A stretch of 64,000 nt of DNA from Rhodanobacteraceae bacterium (GTDB lineage: Bacteria > Pseudomonadota > Gammaproteobacteria > Xanthomonadales > Rhodanobacteraceae). A program made the position numbers and the translations under genes. The stretch lies in NCBI GenBank assembly GCA_016790075.1, contig JAEUPP010000035.1:1-64000 (forward strand), in the 5' to 3' direction. Positions 1 to 8,050 of the stretch are shown piece after piece; position 1 is the first letter of the stretch; every line of letters begins with the position of its first letter. Below the pieces are notes generated by a model. That model saw only the letters and a program-made list of their open reading frames with translations. It ran no database searches and had not been told where the DNA came from.

Positions 1-210
1 CGGCTCCGACGGCTTCGGCTCCGACGGCTTCGGCTCCGACGGCTTCGGCTCCGACGGCTTCGGCTCCGACGGCTTCGGCTCCGACGGCTTCGGCTCCGAC
101 AGCTTCGGCTCCGACAGCTTCGGCTCCGACAGCTTCGGCTCCGACGGCTTCGGCTCCGACGGCTTCGGCTCCGACAGCTTCGGCTCCGACAGCTTCGGCT
201 CCGACAGCTT
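1..210. repeat. 15-bp tandem repeat, 14 units, coding for APTAS
   Basis: Fourteen consecutive 15-bp units of the form CGGCTCCGACRGCTT run from the first base of the window. The only variation is one silent G/A position; the order of variants is six G, three A, two G, three A. The unit length is a multiple of three, so copy-number change keeps the reading frame. The array is cut by the window start, so the true copy number is unknown. Near-identity of units suggests recent expansion by slippage or unequal recombination. Confidence 0.95.
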
Positions 211-686
211 CGGCTCCGGCACGAACCGCCCCGATTCCGGTCACGCCACGCCCGACACCGGCTCCGGTGACCGCTACTGCGGTCGTGATCCCGCCGCCAA
301 CTGCCGCAGTCAAGCCGGTGATCGATTCCTCGGTACCAGCGCCAGCGCGCACGGCACCGATTCCGGTATCGGCTCAGCCTGCGAAAACCACAGCTTCGCC
401 ACCGGTCGCGCCGCCTCCGAGCGCCCCGGCCTCCGCGCCGCCGCCGGTCAAGCTTGAAGTGCCCAACGCGATTGCTTCGGCGCCGATTCCCGGTACTGGC
501 CGCGCTAACGAAGCCGTGACCAAGACAGCACCCGCAACCGGCCAGCTCCCGTTAGGCATGCCCGAACCGGCTGAGCCGGCCGATACCAGCGTGCGCCAAG
601 CTGTGGCGGCAGCGCTGCGTACTCCGGCTGCGCTTCCGACGCCGGCCGCCAGCGACAGCAAGCCTGCAGACAGCAACAACAGCTGA
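3..686 (+). CDS. Ala/Pro/Thr-rich protein, C-terminal part (5' end outside window)
   Basis: The frame is open from base 3 to a TGA at 684-686, giving at least 227 residues. The first 70 or so residues are 14 copies of the pentapeptide APTAS. The remainder is low-complexity, rich in Ala, Pro, Val and Thr, with few charged residues and no visible domain, membrane helix or cysteine motif. Such stretches usually act as extended linkers or cell-envelope stalks, but nothing here fixes a function and the N-terminal part that would identify the protein lies upstream. It converges on the response-regulator gene, with a GC-rich hairpin just after the stop. Function unknown. Confidence 0.7.
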   Translation, partial: APTASAPTASAPTASAPTASAPTASAPTASAPTASAPTASAPTASAPTASAPTASAPTASAPTASAPTASAPARTAPIPVTPRPTPAPVTATAVVIPPPTAAVKPVIDSSVPAPARTAPIPVSAQPAKTTASPPVAPPPSAPASAPPPVKLEVPNAIASAPIPGTGRANEAVTKTAPATGQLPLGMPEPAEPADTSVRQAVAAALRTPAALPTPAASDSKPADSNNS

Positions 687-694
687 GGACCGCC

Positions 695-721
695 GCGCCT
701 ATCCCGCTGCGGGATAGGCGC
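695..721. terminator. GC-rich hairpin after the Ala/Pro-rich gene
   Basis: A 13-bp perfect inverted repeat (GCGCCTATCCCGC and its complement, one central base) starts nine bases after the stop codon at 686. It has no T-tract on either side, so it is a terminator-like or mRNA-protecting hairpin rather than a textbook intrinsic terminator. It lies between two convergent genes. Confidence 0.55.
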
Positions 722-795
722 GACCCAGCAGCATAGCCGGCGGCAACTACGGCAAAGCCGTACCGAACTCGGACCGCCGACCGGTCGCCGGTGTT

Positions 796-1479
796 CTATC
801 GCCGCGGCCGACGCCGCGTACCGTTCGCAGTCTCCCGAGCACTGCCGAGATCCAGCACGCCGTGCACATTGGCCAAATGCGCCAGTGCAACAACGTTATC
901 TATGTCCAGTTTGGTAAAAATATTCGACTTGTGCGTCGAAATTGTCTTGTCGCTGATGCTGAGGATACGGGCCAGCGTCTGGGCGTCATCGCCCTGGGCA
1001 AGACGTATCGCTATCTCGAGCTCGCGCGCTGTCAGACGATCGAACGGCGATCCGCCACCACCTTCGACAGCCTCCAGAGCGAGCTGCTGCGCGATAACCG
1101 GCGCCAGATAGCGCCGTCCGTCAGCGACTTGCTGCAAGGCCTGGATAAAATCTTCCGCCGGACAGGCCTTGGTGAGATATCCCGAGGCACCGGCCTCCAG
1201 CAAGCGCCGCGGAAACGGCGCGTCGCCGGCTACGGTGACGATAACGACACGGGTACGCAAGTCACTACGGCGGACCCGTTCGGTGACTTCGACACCGGTG
1301 AGCTTGGGCATATGCAGATCCAGTACGGCCACGTCGGGCTCTACCCGCCGGATCAAGGCCAGGCCGGCTTCGCCATCGCCTGCCTCGCCAACAACCGTAA
1401 AACCCGGCTCGCGTTCCAGCATCGCGCGATAGCCGTTACGGACCAGCGCATGGTCGTCGATCAGGACAACATTAATCAT
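796..1479 (-). CDS. NarL/GacA-type two-component response regulator
   Basis: This 227-residue protein has a receiver domain (about 1-120) followed by a LuxR-type helix-turn-helix (about 150-215). The acidic pocket is D8/D9, the phosphoacceptor is D54 in the VLDLHMP motif, and the switch Thr and Lys are in VIVTV and YLTKA. The HTH begins LTARELEIA and contains the recognition-helix stretch SDKTISTHKSNIF. The overall layout and length resemble GacA/UvrY. I chose the ATG at 1479 because it begins the receiver domain and has a GAGGGG ribosome site 8 bases upstream; a longer frame reaches 1566. No partner histidine kinase is visible in the window, so the signal and targets are unknown. The C-terminus ends in a basic RRRPRR tail. 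Confidence 0.9.
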   Translation of the reverse strand: MINVVLIDDHALVRNGYRAMLEREPGFTVVGEAGDGEAGLALIRRVEPDVAVLDLHMPKLTGVEVTERVRRSDLRTRVVIVTVAGDAPFPRRLLEAGASGYLTKACPAEDFIQALQQVADGRRYLAPVIAQQLALEAVEGGGGSPFDRLTARELEIAIRLAQGDDAQTLARILSISDKTISTHKSNIFTKLDIDNVVALAHLANVHGVLDLGSARETANGTRRRPRR

Positions 1480-1712
1480 TCCGCGTTCCCCTCGCTTGCA
1501 GCGGCAGAGCGTATCCAAGGTGCATCGCAGAGATCTTGCAGCGGCTGAAAGGTACGTCAGGGACACCGCAGTGACAATGCACGACGCAATTTTTCCTGCC
1601 TACATGACATCGAGAAAATACGCAACGTGGAGCTTGCAGCGCTGATTCGCTATCCTTTCGGGCTGCAGCCGGCTGTCGCCGGCTCTGCGGCGGCAACCCG
1701 TCGCTACCGCAC

Positions 1713-1800
1713 GGAAGAGTGGCAGAGCGGTTGAATGCACCGGTCTTGAAAACCGGCGATGGGCGACCATCCGTGGGTTCGAATCCCACCTCTTCCGCCA
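1713..1800 (+). tRNA. tRNA-Ser (UGA anticodon)
   Basis: An 88-base class II tRNA with a GGAAGAG/CTCTTCC acceptor stem, anticodon stem CCGGT/ACCGG with loop CTTGAAA (anticodon TGA at 1747-1749), a long variable arm, the T-loop GGTTCGAATCC and an encoded 3' CCA. The long variable arm and anticodon define serine. hemN begins 78 bases further on, on the same strand. Confidence 0.97.
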
Positions 1801-1830
1801 GTCCCGCCAGCGTGTCGCGGCAACAGCAGA

Positions 1831-1844
1831 TTGATCCGCGTCAA
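1831..1844 (+). promoter_or_regulatory. FNR/ANR-type box upstream of hemN (one mismatch)
   Basis: TTGATccgcGTCAA matches the FNR consensus TTGATnnnnATCAA with one change (G for A at the start of the right half). It lies 35 bases before the hemN ATG. hemN is a known FNR/ANR target in Pseudomonas and relatives, and an FNR-type gene follows two genes downstream, which supports a functional site. Confidence 0.6.
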
Positions 1845-1878
1845 GGCGGCGCGGGCAACGCCAGCGCAGACTGGCGGC

Positions 1879-3279
1879 ATGAACGCGATACTCGCCCCGC
1901 AGACCATCTTCGATCCCGAGCTCATTGCGCGTTACGATCTGGCGGGACCGCGCTATACCTCGTACCCGCCGGCCACGCTGTTCACGCCGGATTGCGGCGC
2001 TGAGGAATTCATTGCTGCGGCCCTGGACAGCAACGCGCCTCCGATACCCAATCCGCTGTCCCTCTACCTGCACCTGCCTTTCTGTCTGGCGCCCTGCTAC
2101 TACTGCGGCTGCCATCGCATCATCAACCGCGACCGCAGTCGCAGCGAGCGCTATCTCGCACAGCTGCAGAAAGAAATCGCACTGACTGCACGCCTGTTCG
2201 ATCGTGACCGCCGTGTACTGCAGCTGCACTTCGGCGGTGGCACACCAAACCTGCTCGATGCGCGCCAACTTGGCTCGCTGATGGCCTGCCTGGACCGGCA
2301 CTTCCTGCTGCAGCGCACCTGGCCGGCGGAGATCGGCATGGAGCTTGACCCGCGTAGCGTCGAACCCGGTTATTTGCGGCTGCTGTCGGCGCTGGGCTTC
2401 AACCGCGTGTCCATCGGTATTCAGGATTTTGACCCCGATGTGCAGCAGGCGGTAAATCGCCTGCAGAGCCTCGAACAGACCGAGAACGTCATCGCCGCCG
2501 CCCGCGCACACGGCATGCGCTCGATCAGCGTCGATCTGATCTACGGCCTGCCACGGCAGACACCCGAGCGTCTGGCGCGCACCCTTGAGGAGGTCATAGC
2601 GCTTGATCCGGACCGGATCGCCATTTATGGCTACGCACATATGCCGCAGCGCTTTCGCGCACAGCGCCTGATTGCCGCGGACGAACTACCAGGGTCTGCG
2701 CAACGCCTGGCGCTGCTCGATCTCGCGGTACGCACACTCGCCGCAGCGGGCTATCGGCATATTGGCATGGATCACTTCGCCCGGCCCGATGATGACCTGG
2801 CCATAGCGCAGCGTGAAGGGCGTCTGCAGCGCAATTTCCAGGGCTATTCCACGCATGCGGACTGCGACCTGATCGGGCTTGGCCTCAGCGCAATCTCGCA
2901 GGTTGGCTCGACCTTCAGCCAGAACGCCGCGGATCTGCCGGGTTACTACCGTGCGCTTGATGCCGGTCAGCTGCCGCGCGTGCGCGGCGTCGTGCGCAGC
3001 ACCGACGACGGCATACGCAGCAGTGCCATCCAGCAGCTGATGTGCGACGGCTCCATCGACATCGCCGACTTCGAGCATCGCCATAGCATCGACTTCGCAC
3101 AGTATTTCAGCCAAGCGCTGCAGCGCCTGCACACATTGCAGGACGACGGTCTGGTGCGAGTCGATGCCCGCCGCATCAGCGTAACGCCACGCGGCCGATT
3201 CCTGCTGCGCATCATCGCCATGTGTTTCGACGCGTATCGCGATCTTGCAGCGCCCGTGGGCGGCTCGCGGGTACTCTAG
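1879..3279 (+). CDS. hemN: oxygen-independent coproporphyrinogen III dehydrogenase
   Basis: This 466-residue radical-SAM enzyme decarboxylates two propionates of coproporphyrinogen III to give protoporphyrinogen IX without oxygen, keeping heme synthesis running under anoxia. The cluster motif is C69-x3-C73-x2-C76-x-C78 inside HLPFCLAPCYYCGC, followed by the HFGGGTPN SAM-binding motif. The SIGIQDFDPDVQ stretch and the YGLP motif are typical of HemN. Length agrees with the family (about 455-460). I chose ATG 1879, where homology to the HemN N-terminus begins; the frame is open upstream through the tRNA. It precedes the FNR-type regulator and faces the cbb3 oxidase operon, which needs heme. A predicted FNR box sits 35 bases upstream of the start. 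Confidence 0.95.
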   Translation: MNAILAPQTIFDPELIARYDLAGPRYTSYPPATLFTPDCGAEEFIAAALDSNAPPIPNPLSLYLHLPFCLAPCYYCGCHRIINRDRSRSERYLAQLQKEIALTARLFDRDRRVLQLHFGGGTPNLLDARQLGSLMACLDRHFLLQRTWPAEIGMELDPRSVEPGYLRLLSALGFNRVSIGIQDFDPDVQQAVNRLQSLEQTENVIAAARAHGMRSISVDLIYGLPRQTPERLARTLEEVIALDPDRIAIYGYAHMPQRFRAQRLIAADELPGSAQRLALLDLAVRTLAAAGYRHIGMDHFARPDDDLAIAQREGRLQRNFQGYSTHADCDLIGLGLSAISQVGSTFSQNAADLPGYYRALDAGQLPRVRGVVRSTDDGIRSSAIQQLMCDGSIDIADFEHRHSIDFAQYFSQALQRLHTLQDDGLVRVDARRISVTPRGRFLLRIIAMCFDAYRDLAAPVGGSRVL

Positions 3280-3429
3280 ACCGGCCAGCGCAATGCGATG
3301 GCCGTGTGCGAAACGTATTCCCGCCGAGGAAAACCACGGCAGGTCGCCCAGCAGCCTGCACCGCCTGAAGATTCGTGACACGACGTCGCAGGCTATCGAA
3401 CCCGCAGGCCGAAGGACTATGCTAGCGGC

Positions 3430-4170
3430 ATGAGCACAACCTCTGTCGTGGAACTCGCATCAGCGCGGCATCATTGCCAGCAATGTTCGCTGCGTGAGCT
3501 TTGCATTCCGGCCGGCGTCAGCAACGAGGACGTGAATCGCATCGACCGCCTCGTAAAGAAGCGCCGCGTTGTGGCACGTGGCGAATACCTGTTCCGCGCC
3601 GAGGCACGAATGGCACGCCTCTACGTGGCGCGGGAAGGCGCCTTCAAGACCGTGACCAGCAATGCCGCCGGCGAGCAGCAGGTCATCGGCTTTCATCTGG
3701 CCGGCGAACTGCTGGGACTGGACGCACTCGGCACCAATCGCCATCGTTGTGATGCGGTTGCCCTGGAAGCTGCCCAGATCTGCGAAATTCCACTCGAAGA
3801 ATTGCATGCGGTAGCGGCCGAAGTACCCGGCCTGCAGCGCCAGCTTCTGCGCGTGATCGGAACCAGCGTCGGGCGTGACCACGATCATGTCGAACTCATG
3901 GGACGGCGCCAGGCCGACGACCGCATCCTGCTGTTCCTGCACAGCCTGTCGCAGCGTTTCTACGCCTTGGGCCGCGACGGTAACGAATTCGTGCTGCCCA
4001 TGACCCGCGAAGACATCGCAAGCTACGCAGGCCTCGTCATTGAAACCGTAAGCCGCAGTTTCACCCGGCTGCAGGAAGAAGGCATCATTGCTGTACGCGG
4101 GCGCCGTGTGCGCCTGATCTTGCATGAACGTGTAGCGGCGGCGGCGCACAACGGCACGTTGCGCAACTGA
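3430..4170 (+). CDS. fnr: FNR/ANR-family oxygen-sensing transcription regulator
   Basis: This 246-residue Crp/Fnr protein has an N-terminal cysteine set C16-x2-C19-x5-C25 plus C107, matching the ligands of the oxygen-labile [4Fe-4S] cluster in FNR (C20, C23, C29, C122 in E. coli). A cyclic-nucleotide-fold domain is followed by a long dimerisation helix and a C-terminal HTH. The recognition helix reads VIETVSRSF, keeping the E, S and R that contact TTGAT half-sites. The protein should therefore be a dimeric DNA-binding activator under low oxygen. TTGAT palindromes are present before hemN and azurin. It lies 150 bases after hemN and is convergent with the cco series. Confidence 0.93.
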   Translation: MSTTSVVELASARHHCQQCSLRELCIPAGVSNEDVNRIDRLVKKRRVVARGEYLFRAEARMARLYVAREGAFKTVTSNAAGEQQVIGFHLAGELLGLDALGTNRHRCDAVALEAAQICEIPLEELHAVAAEVPGLQRQLLRVIGTSVGRDHDHVELMGRRQADDRILLFLHSLSQRFYALGRDGNEFVLPMTREDIASYAGLVIETVSRSFTRLQEEGIIAVRGRRVRLILHERVAAAAHNGTLRN

Positions 4171-4220
4171 AACACGCCGGATCGCGTTCGCAGCGACAGC
4201 GGGGGCGACGACTATTGCCC

Positions 4221-4943
4221 TCAACCCACACAGCCCAGGCCAGCCAGCAACGCATGCACGCCAGGCATATGCATCAGCCAAGGCGCCAGCGCCGTGGCCA
4301 GCCCCGACAGCAATAACAGGCTCGCCGCGACTCGCCTTAACTTCGGCTGCGCAAGGCGGCGGCCAAGATGCATGCCACTCCAGGTCAGAGGCAGCATCAG
4401 CAGCAGCGTGCCGAGACCGAAACTCAGCATCAGCAGTGCGGCGGCCAGCACGTCAGCCTGCAGCCAGGCGAGCAGCAGCAGGGTCGAACTGAGTCCACAG
4501 GGCAACCACCCCCAGAGCATGCCGAGGGCGAGCCTGCGTGGCAGGGTCGTCGCTGGCAGCAGGTGGCGCTGCAGCGGTGCAAGCCATTGCCATACACCGC
4601 GGCCAGTGCGATGCAGCAGCGCGAGGCGCCGGCCGGAATCAAGCAACCGCAGCGCCAGCAAGATGATGACCAGTCCGATCAGGCTGCGCAGCACGCCCTG
4701 CAGCAGATTGTTGCGCGCGATATTGAGCAGGCCTGCACCAACCGCGCCCGCCAGGGCCCCCGCCACGGTATAGCCGAGCAGACGTCCCAGGCTGATCCAG
4801 ATTGCCGCAGACAGACTAGTGCGCGACCCGCCGGCCGCAGCTCCCAGGCCCGTCGCAATGCCGCCACACATCGCAACACAGTGCAGGCTACCGAGCAGAC
4901 CGCTCAGGAATGCAGCGCCCAGTACCAACAGGTCAATCGGCAT
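4221..4943 (-). CDS. TauE/SafE-type membrane protein of the cbb3 assembly cluster
   Basis: This 240-residue integral membrane protein has about six to seven hydrophobic helices and the motif GSLHCVAMCGG near residue 20, with a second GWLPCGLSS motif near 150. Those cysteine-containing motifs are typical of the DsbD/TauE-SafE-like family that often follows ccoS and precedes hemN/anr in Proteobacteria. Its exact role is not settled; metal or thiol handling during oxidase maturation is a reasonable inference from context and the conserved cysteines. I chose ATG 4943, which overlaps the end of ccoS by 11 bases; a longer frame runs to 5072 but is only the shadow of ccoS. It is the last gene of the cco series and converges on fnr. 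Confidence 0.8.
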   Translation of the reverse strand: MPIDLLVLGAAFLSGLLGSLHCVAMCGGIATGLGAAAGGSRTSLSAAIWISLGRLLGYTVAGALAGAVGAGLLNIARNNLLQGVLRSLIGLVIILLALRLLDSGRRLALLHRTGRGVWQWLAPLQRHLLPATTLPRRLALGMLWGWLPCGLSSTLLLLAWLQADVLAAALLMLSFGLGTLLLMLPLTWSGMHLGRRLAQPKLRRVAASLLLLSGLATALAPWLMHMPGVHALLAGLGCVG

Positions 4944-5100
4944 GACGTTGGAGCGGCGGCGCCGCGTCCTCCAGCAGCGGCGCAAGCGCCGGTGTATCGA
5001 GGTCGTCGAACTGGCCATGGCGCACGGCCCAGACAAAGGCCGCGACAGCCGCCGCAAGCAGCAATACGGCAAGCGGCACCAGCAGCAGCAGAATCGTCAT
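4933..5100 (-). CDS. ccoS: cbb3-type cytochrome oxidase assembly protein CcoS (small)
   Basis: A 55-residue protein: one N-terminal membrane helix (about 3-25, very Leu/Val/Ala-rich), then AVRHGQFDDLDTPALAPL. The helix followed by G-Q-F-D-D-L-x-T-P is the CcoS signature. CcoS is required to insert cofactors into the cbb3 oxidase. Its ATG overlaps the ccoI stop in an ATGA quartet (5097-5100), and its 3' end overlaps the next gene by 11 bases, so it is translationally coupled on both sides. Confidence 0.92.
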   Translation of the reverse strand: MTILLLLVPLAVLLLAAAVAAFVWAVRHGQFDDLDTPALAPLLEDAAPPLQRHAD

Positions 5101-7553
5101 GTATGGCTCCGGCTGAGACGCAACGCATTCAGCACCACAAACAGCGACGACCCCGCCATGCCCAGCGCCGCCAGCCAGGGCGCCACCCAGCCCAGCGCCG
5201 CAAACGGCAGGGCAACCACGTTGTACGTCGCGGCCCAGACCAGGTTCTGCCGCACGATCCGGCGTGTGCGTCGCGCAACTGCAATGCTGTGCGCGACGCC
5301 CGCCAATGCATTGCCGGTCAACACCAGGTCGGCCGCACGATGCGTCAGCGCCGCGCCATCAGCGAACGCGAACGAGACGCTTGCACCGGCCAGCACCGGT
5401 GCATCGTTGATACCGTCCCCGAGCATCGACACCACATGACCGGCCCGCTGCAGCGCCTGTGCGCGCGCCAGCTTGTCTTCTGGCGTCTGCCGCGCCCGCC
5501 AGCAGTTGATGCCGAGTTGCCCGGCGACGGCCGCAGCCGCTTCCGCGCTGTCTCCAGTTGAAATTTCAATTGAAATATTCAACTGCTGCAGCGTTGCGAC
5601 AGCAGCAGCTGCGTTCGCCCGCAGCTGCTGCTCGACAGAAAACCGCGCCAGCGCCGTCTGCCCATCGCCCAGCCAGACCGCGCCGTCGTCATCCCGCGCC
5701 GCCGCAAAATCGGCGCGACCGAGACGATAGTGGCGACCGCCAACACAGCCTTCGATGCCCAGTCCGGGGCGCAGGCCGCAAGGTATCTGCGCCTGCTCTG
5801 CGGCACCTGGTTCGGCGATAGGGCCAGTCCCCTGCCCTGTGCCGGACGCAACACGCGGCAACTCGGGACCAGAGGCCGCCGCGGCGCGAAACGCCGCCGC
5901 AAGCGGATGCGTAGCATCCCCCTGCAGCGAAGCCGCTATGGCCAGCACCTCGTCGCAGGTCATGCCGCCGAAGGTCTGCACCGTATCACGCGCGAGGCGC
6001 GTATCGGTCAAGGTACCGGTCTTGTCGAGTATCAGCGTGTCGACAGCAGCAAGCACCTCGACCGCATCCGCGCGTACAACCAGTACCCCGCGCCGCGCCA
6101 GCGCATCCGTCGCTGCCGCCAGTGCAGCCGGCAACGCCAACGCCAGCGCGCAGGGGCAGCTGATCACGAGCAGCGCAAGCACGACCTCGAATGCACGCGC
6201 GGGCTGCCACCACCACCAGGCGCCAAACACGAGTACCGCCGCGATCAGCACCCCGTTGGCGAATTGACGTGCTGCGCGATCGGCAGCGCGCGCCAGCCGT
6301 GGCCGTTGTGTCTGCGCCTGCTCCAGCAGCCGCACCAGCTGCGCGAGGCGCGTATCACCGCCGACGCGTACCACCCGCAGCCGCAGCGGCCGTTCGCAGC
6401 AGTTGCTGCCGGCCGCAATCGGATCGCCACGACGACGCAGTACCGGCAGCGCCTCGCCGGTGAGCAGGGCTTCGTCAAGCGCGGCCTGCGCATCCAGCAA
6501 TACGCCGTCGGCTGGCACGCTGTCACCGGCATCAACGCGCAGCACATCTCCCACACGGATCTTCGCCGTGGCAATGCGCGTCAGTGTTCCATCGCCCTCT
6601 TCGCGCTGGGCGAACACCGGCCTTCTTTGCGCCAGCGCGTCCACGCACAGGGTCGCGCGGCGCCGCGCCCACTGCTCCAGCTGGCGCGCCGTCAGCAGCA
6701 GGAATACGAACATCACCGAAGCATCGAACCAGACCTGCCCGCCGCCGCGCAGGGTCTCGACGACACTGGCGAAATACGCGAGCAGGATGGAAGCACCTGC
6801 CAGCACATCCATAGTGGCGCTGCGCTCGCGCAGGCCACGCAGCAGCCCGGCGATGAACGGCCAGCCGGCGATGAAGACTACTGGTGTGGAAACCAGCAGC
6901 GTAGTCCAGCGCAGGAAATCTCGCGTTGCGACCGGCATCTGCGCCGCCGTGTCGAGGTACAGCGCCTCGGCGAACATCATTGCCTGCATCGCACCGATGC
7001 CGGCCAGGCCCAGCCGCAGCACGTCCCGGCGCCATTCACGCCGACGCGTGCGCTCGCGCGCGGTCCCGGTCGCCAGCACCGGAGCGAACCCAAGCGCCCC
7101 AAGGCGTTGCAGCAATTTAGACAAATCCACAGCAGACGGATTCCAGCGCAACCGGATACGGCCGGTAGCCGCATTGGCCGTCACGTCCAGCACGCCGTTC
7201 TCGCGCATCAGCGCCTGGTCGACCAGCCAGGCGCAGGCAGCACAGCGCAAACCGGCGCTGAGCACCACGATTTCCATGCCGCCCGGCACCGCCCAGGCAT
7301 GCTCGGCCAGAATCTCCGGCTGCATCCAGGCACTAAAATCTTCTTCCTCTGCCGAAACACGCCGTGCCTCATCGCGGCGCAGGCGGTAGTACTGACTCAG
7401 TCCCGCATCCCGTATCCATAGAGCTGCTGCTGCACAGCCGTCGCAACAGAACGCGCGCGTGACACCGTCGACAGCAACCGTCGGTGCCTGCGCCGGAAGT
7501 ACTTCGGCGCAATGGAAGCAACCGGACGGGAGTCCCGCAACTAGCGCCGCCAT
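5097..7553 (-). CDS. ccoI: P1B-type copper ATPase for cbb3 oxidase assembly
   Basis: This 818-residue pump moves copper across the inner membrane for CuB of the cbb3 oxidase. The N-terminus has extra cysteines (GCFHC near 11 and FCCDGC near 35), then a heavy-metal domain with C104-x2-C107. Membrane metal motif CPC is at 466-468, the phosphorylated Asp is D510 in DKTGTLT, and the GDGIND hinge motif lies in the C-terminal third. Length and domain order are those of CcoI/FixI. I chose ATG 7553, which overlaps the end of ccoH by 13 bases; the longer frame to 7610 is the ccoH shadow. An AT-rich near-palindrome lies inside the gene at 5555-5585. Confidence 0.94.
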   Translation of the reverse strand: MAALVAGLPSGCFHCAEVLPAQAPTVAVDGVTRAFCCDGCAAAALWIRDAGLSQYYRLRRDEARRVSAEEEDFSAWMQPEILAEHAWAVPGGMEIVVLSAGLRCAACAWLVDQALMRENGVLDVTANAATGRIRLRWNPSAVDLSKLLQRLGALGFAPVLATGTARERTRRREWRRDVLRLGLAGIGAMQAMMFAEALYLDTAAQMPVATRDFLRWTTLLVSTPVVFIAGWPFIAGLLRGLRERSATMDVLAGASILLAYFASVVETLRGGGQVWFDASVMFVFLLLTARQLEQWARRRATLCVDALAQRRPVFAQREEGDGTLTRIATAKIRVGDVLRVDAGDSVPADGVLLDAQAALDEALLTGEALPVLRRRGDPIAAGSNCCERPLRLRVVRVGGDTRLAQLVRLLEQAQTQRPRLARAADRAARQFANGVLIAAVLVFGAWWWWQPARAFEVVLALLVISCPCALALALPAALAAATDALARRGVLVVRADAVEVLAAVDTLILDKTGTLTDTRLARDTVQTFGGMTCDEVLAIAASLQGDATHPLAAAFRAAAASGPELPRVASGTGQGTGPIAEPGAAEQAQIPCGLRPGLGIEGCVGGRHYRLGRADFAAARDDDGAVWLGDGQTALARFSVEQQLRANAAAAVATLQQLNISIEISTGDSAEAAAAVAGQLGINCWRARQTPEDKLARAQALQRAGHVVSMLGDGINDAPVLAGASVSFAFADGAALTHRAADLVLTGNALAGVAHSIAVARRTRRIVRQNLVWAATYNVVALPFAALGWVAPWLAALGMAGSSLFVVLNALRLSRSHT
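5555..5585. repeat. AT-rich near-palindrome inside ccoI
   Basis: Outer arms CAGTTGAA (5555-5562) and TTCAACTG (5578-5585) are perfect complements and flank a perfect 14-bp palindrome ATTTCAATTGAAAT (5563-5576), with one extra base between. The 31 bases are AT-rich in an otherwise GC-rich gene. They encode a stretch just before the SGD-like motif of the ATPase, so the segment is in frame and translated. Whether it has any role beyond coding is unknown. Confidence 0.75.
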
Positions 7554-8050
7554 AGCGGTTCCAGTTCGATGCGCTCGGCCTCCGGTTCCAGGCGGCCCGC
7601 AAGACGCCAACGCCCGTCAGCCGGCTCGACCCGTACATGCCAGGCATGGGTAGACGCGGGCGTCTGGGCCGAACGCCAGTGCTGCGCATCGATCCGCTCA
7701 AGCTGCAGTTCACTATCGTAGGCGGCTGTTGCCGGATGCAGCAGGCGCAGGCGCAGCGGCGCCTCGCCTCCCGCGTCACCACGCAGCTCCAGGTCCAGGC
7801 CGCCGCCGGGCATGCGGCGCTGCAGCGTCGCGCCCAAGCCCTTGCGCAGGGCCGTTTCGTCGGCACGGATGTCCTCGACCTGTACCTGCGCAGTGCGGCG
7901 AACGGCAGGGCTGAGCACATCGGTCTTGCCGCCCGCGGCCAATACCGCAATCAGCGTTACGCCGGCGGCAACGGCGGCAAGCGGCAGGCCGGCAACAAGC
8001 CAGAGCATGGGCTCGCGCCAGACGGGGCGGTTTGCTGCTTCAGTCCGCAT
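7541..8050 (-). CDS. ccoH: cbb3 oxidase assembly protein CcoH/FixH
   Basis: This 169-residue protein has one N-terminal membrane helix (about 16-40, beginning PMLWLVAGLPLA) and a periplasmic beta-rich FixH-type domain. CcoH stabilises late intermediates of the cbb3 complex. It begins within the last base of the ccoG stop codon (TGATG arrangement at 8048-8052) and overlaps ccoI by 13 bases, placing it tightly between them as in other ccoGHIS operons. The sequence of FixH domains is poorly conserved, so context carries much of the assignment. Confidence 0.85.
   Translation of the reverse strand: MRTEAANRPVWREPMLWLVAGLPLAAVAAGVTLIAVLAAGGKTDVLSPAVRRTAQVQVEDIRADETALRKGLGATLQRRMPGGGLDLELRGDAGGEAPLRLRLLHPATAAYDSELQLERIDAQHWRSAQTPASTHAWHVRVEPADGRWRLAGRLEPEAERIELEPLWRR

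Noticed and set aside
1-210. Possible CRISPR array
   Set aside because: Units are contiguous 15-mers with no spacers and are translated in frame.
1600-2640. 346-codon minus frame across tRNA-Ser and hemN
   Set aside because: It reads through a certain tRNA and antisense to hemN, with no domain.
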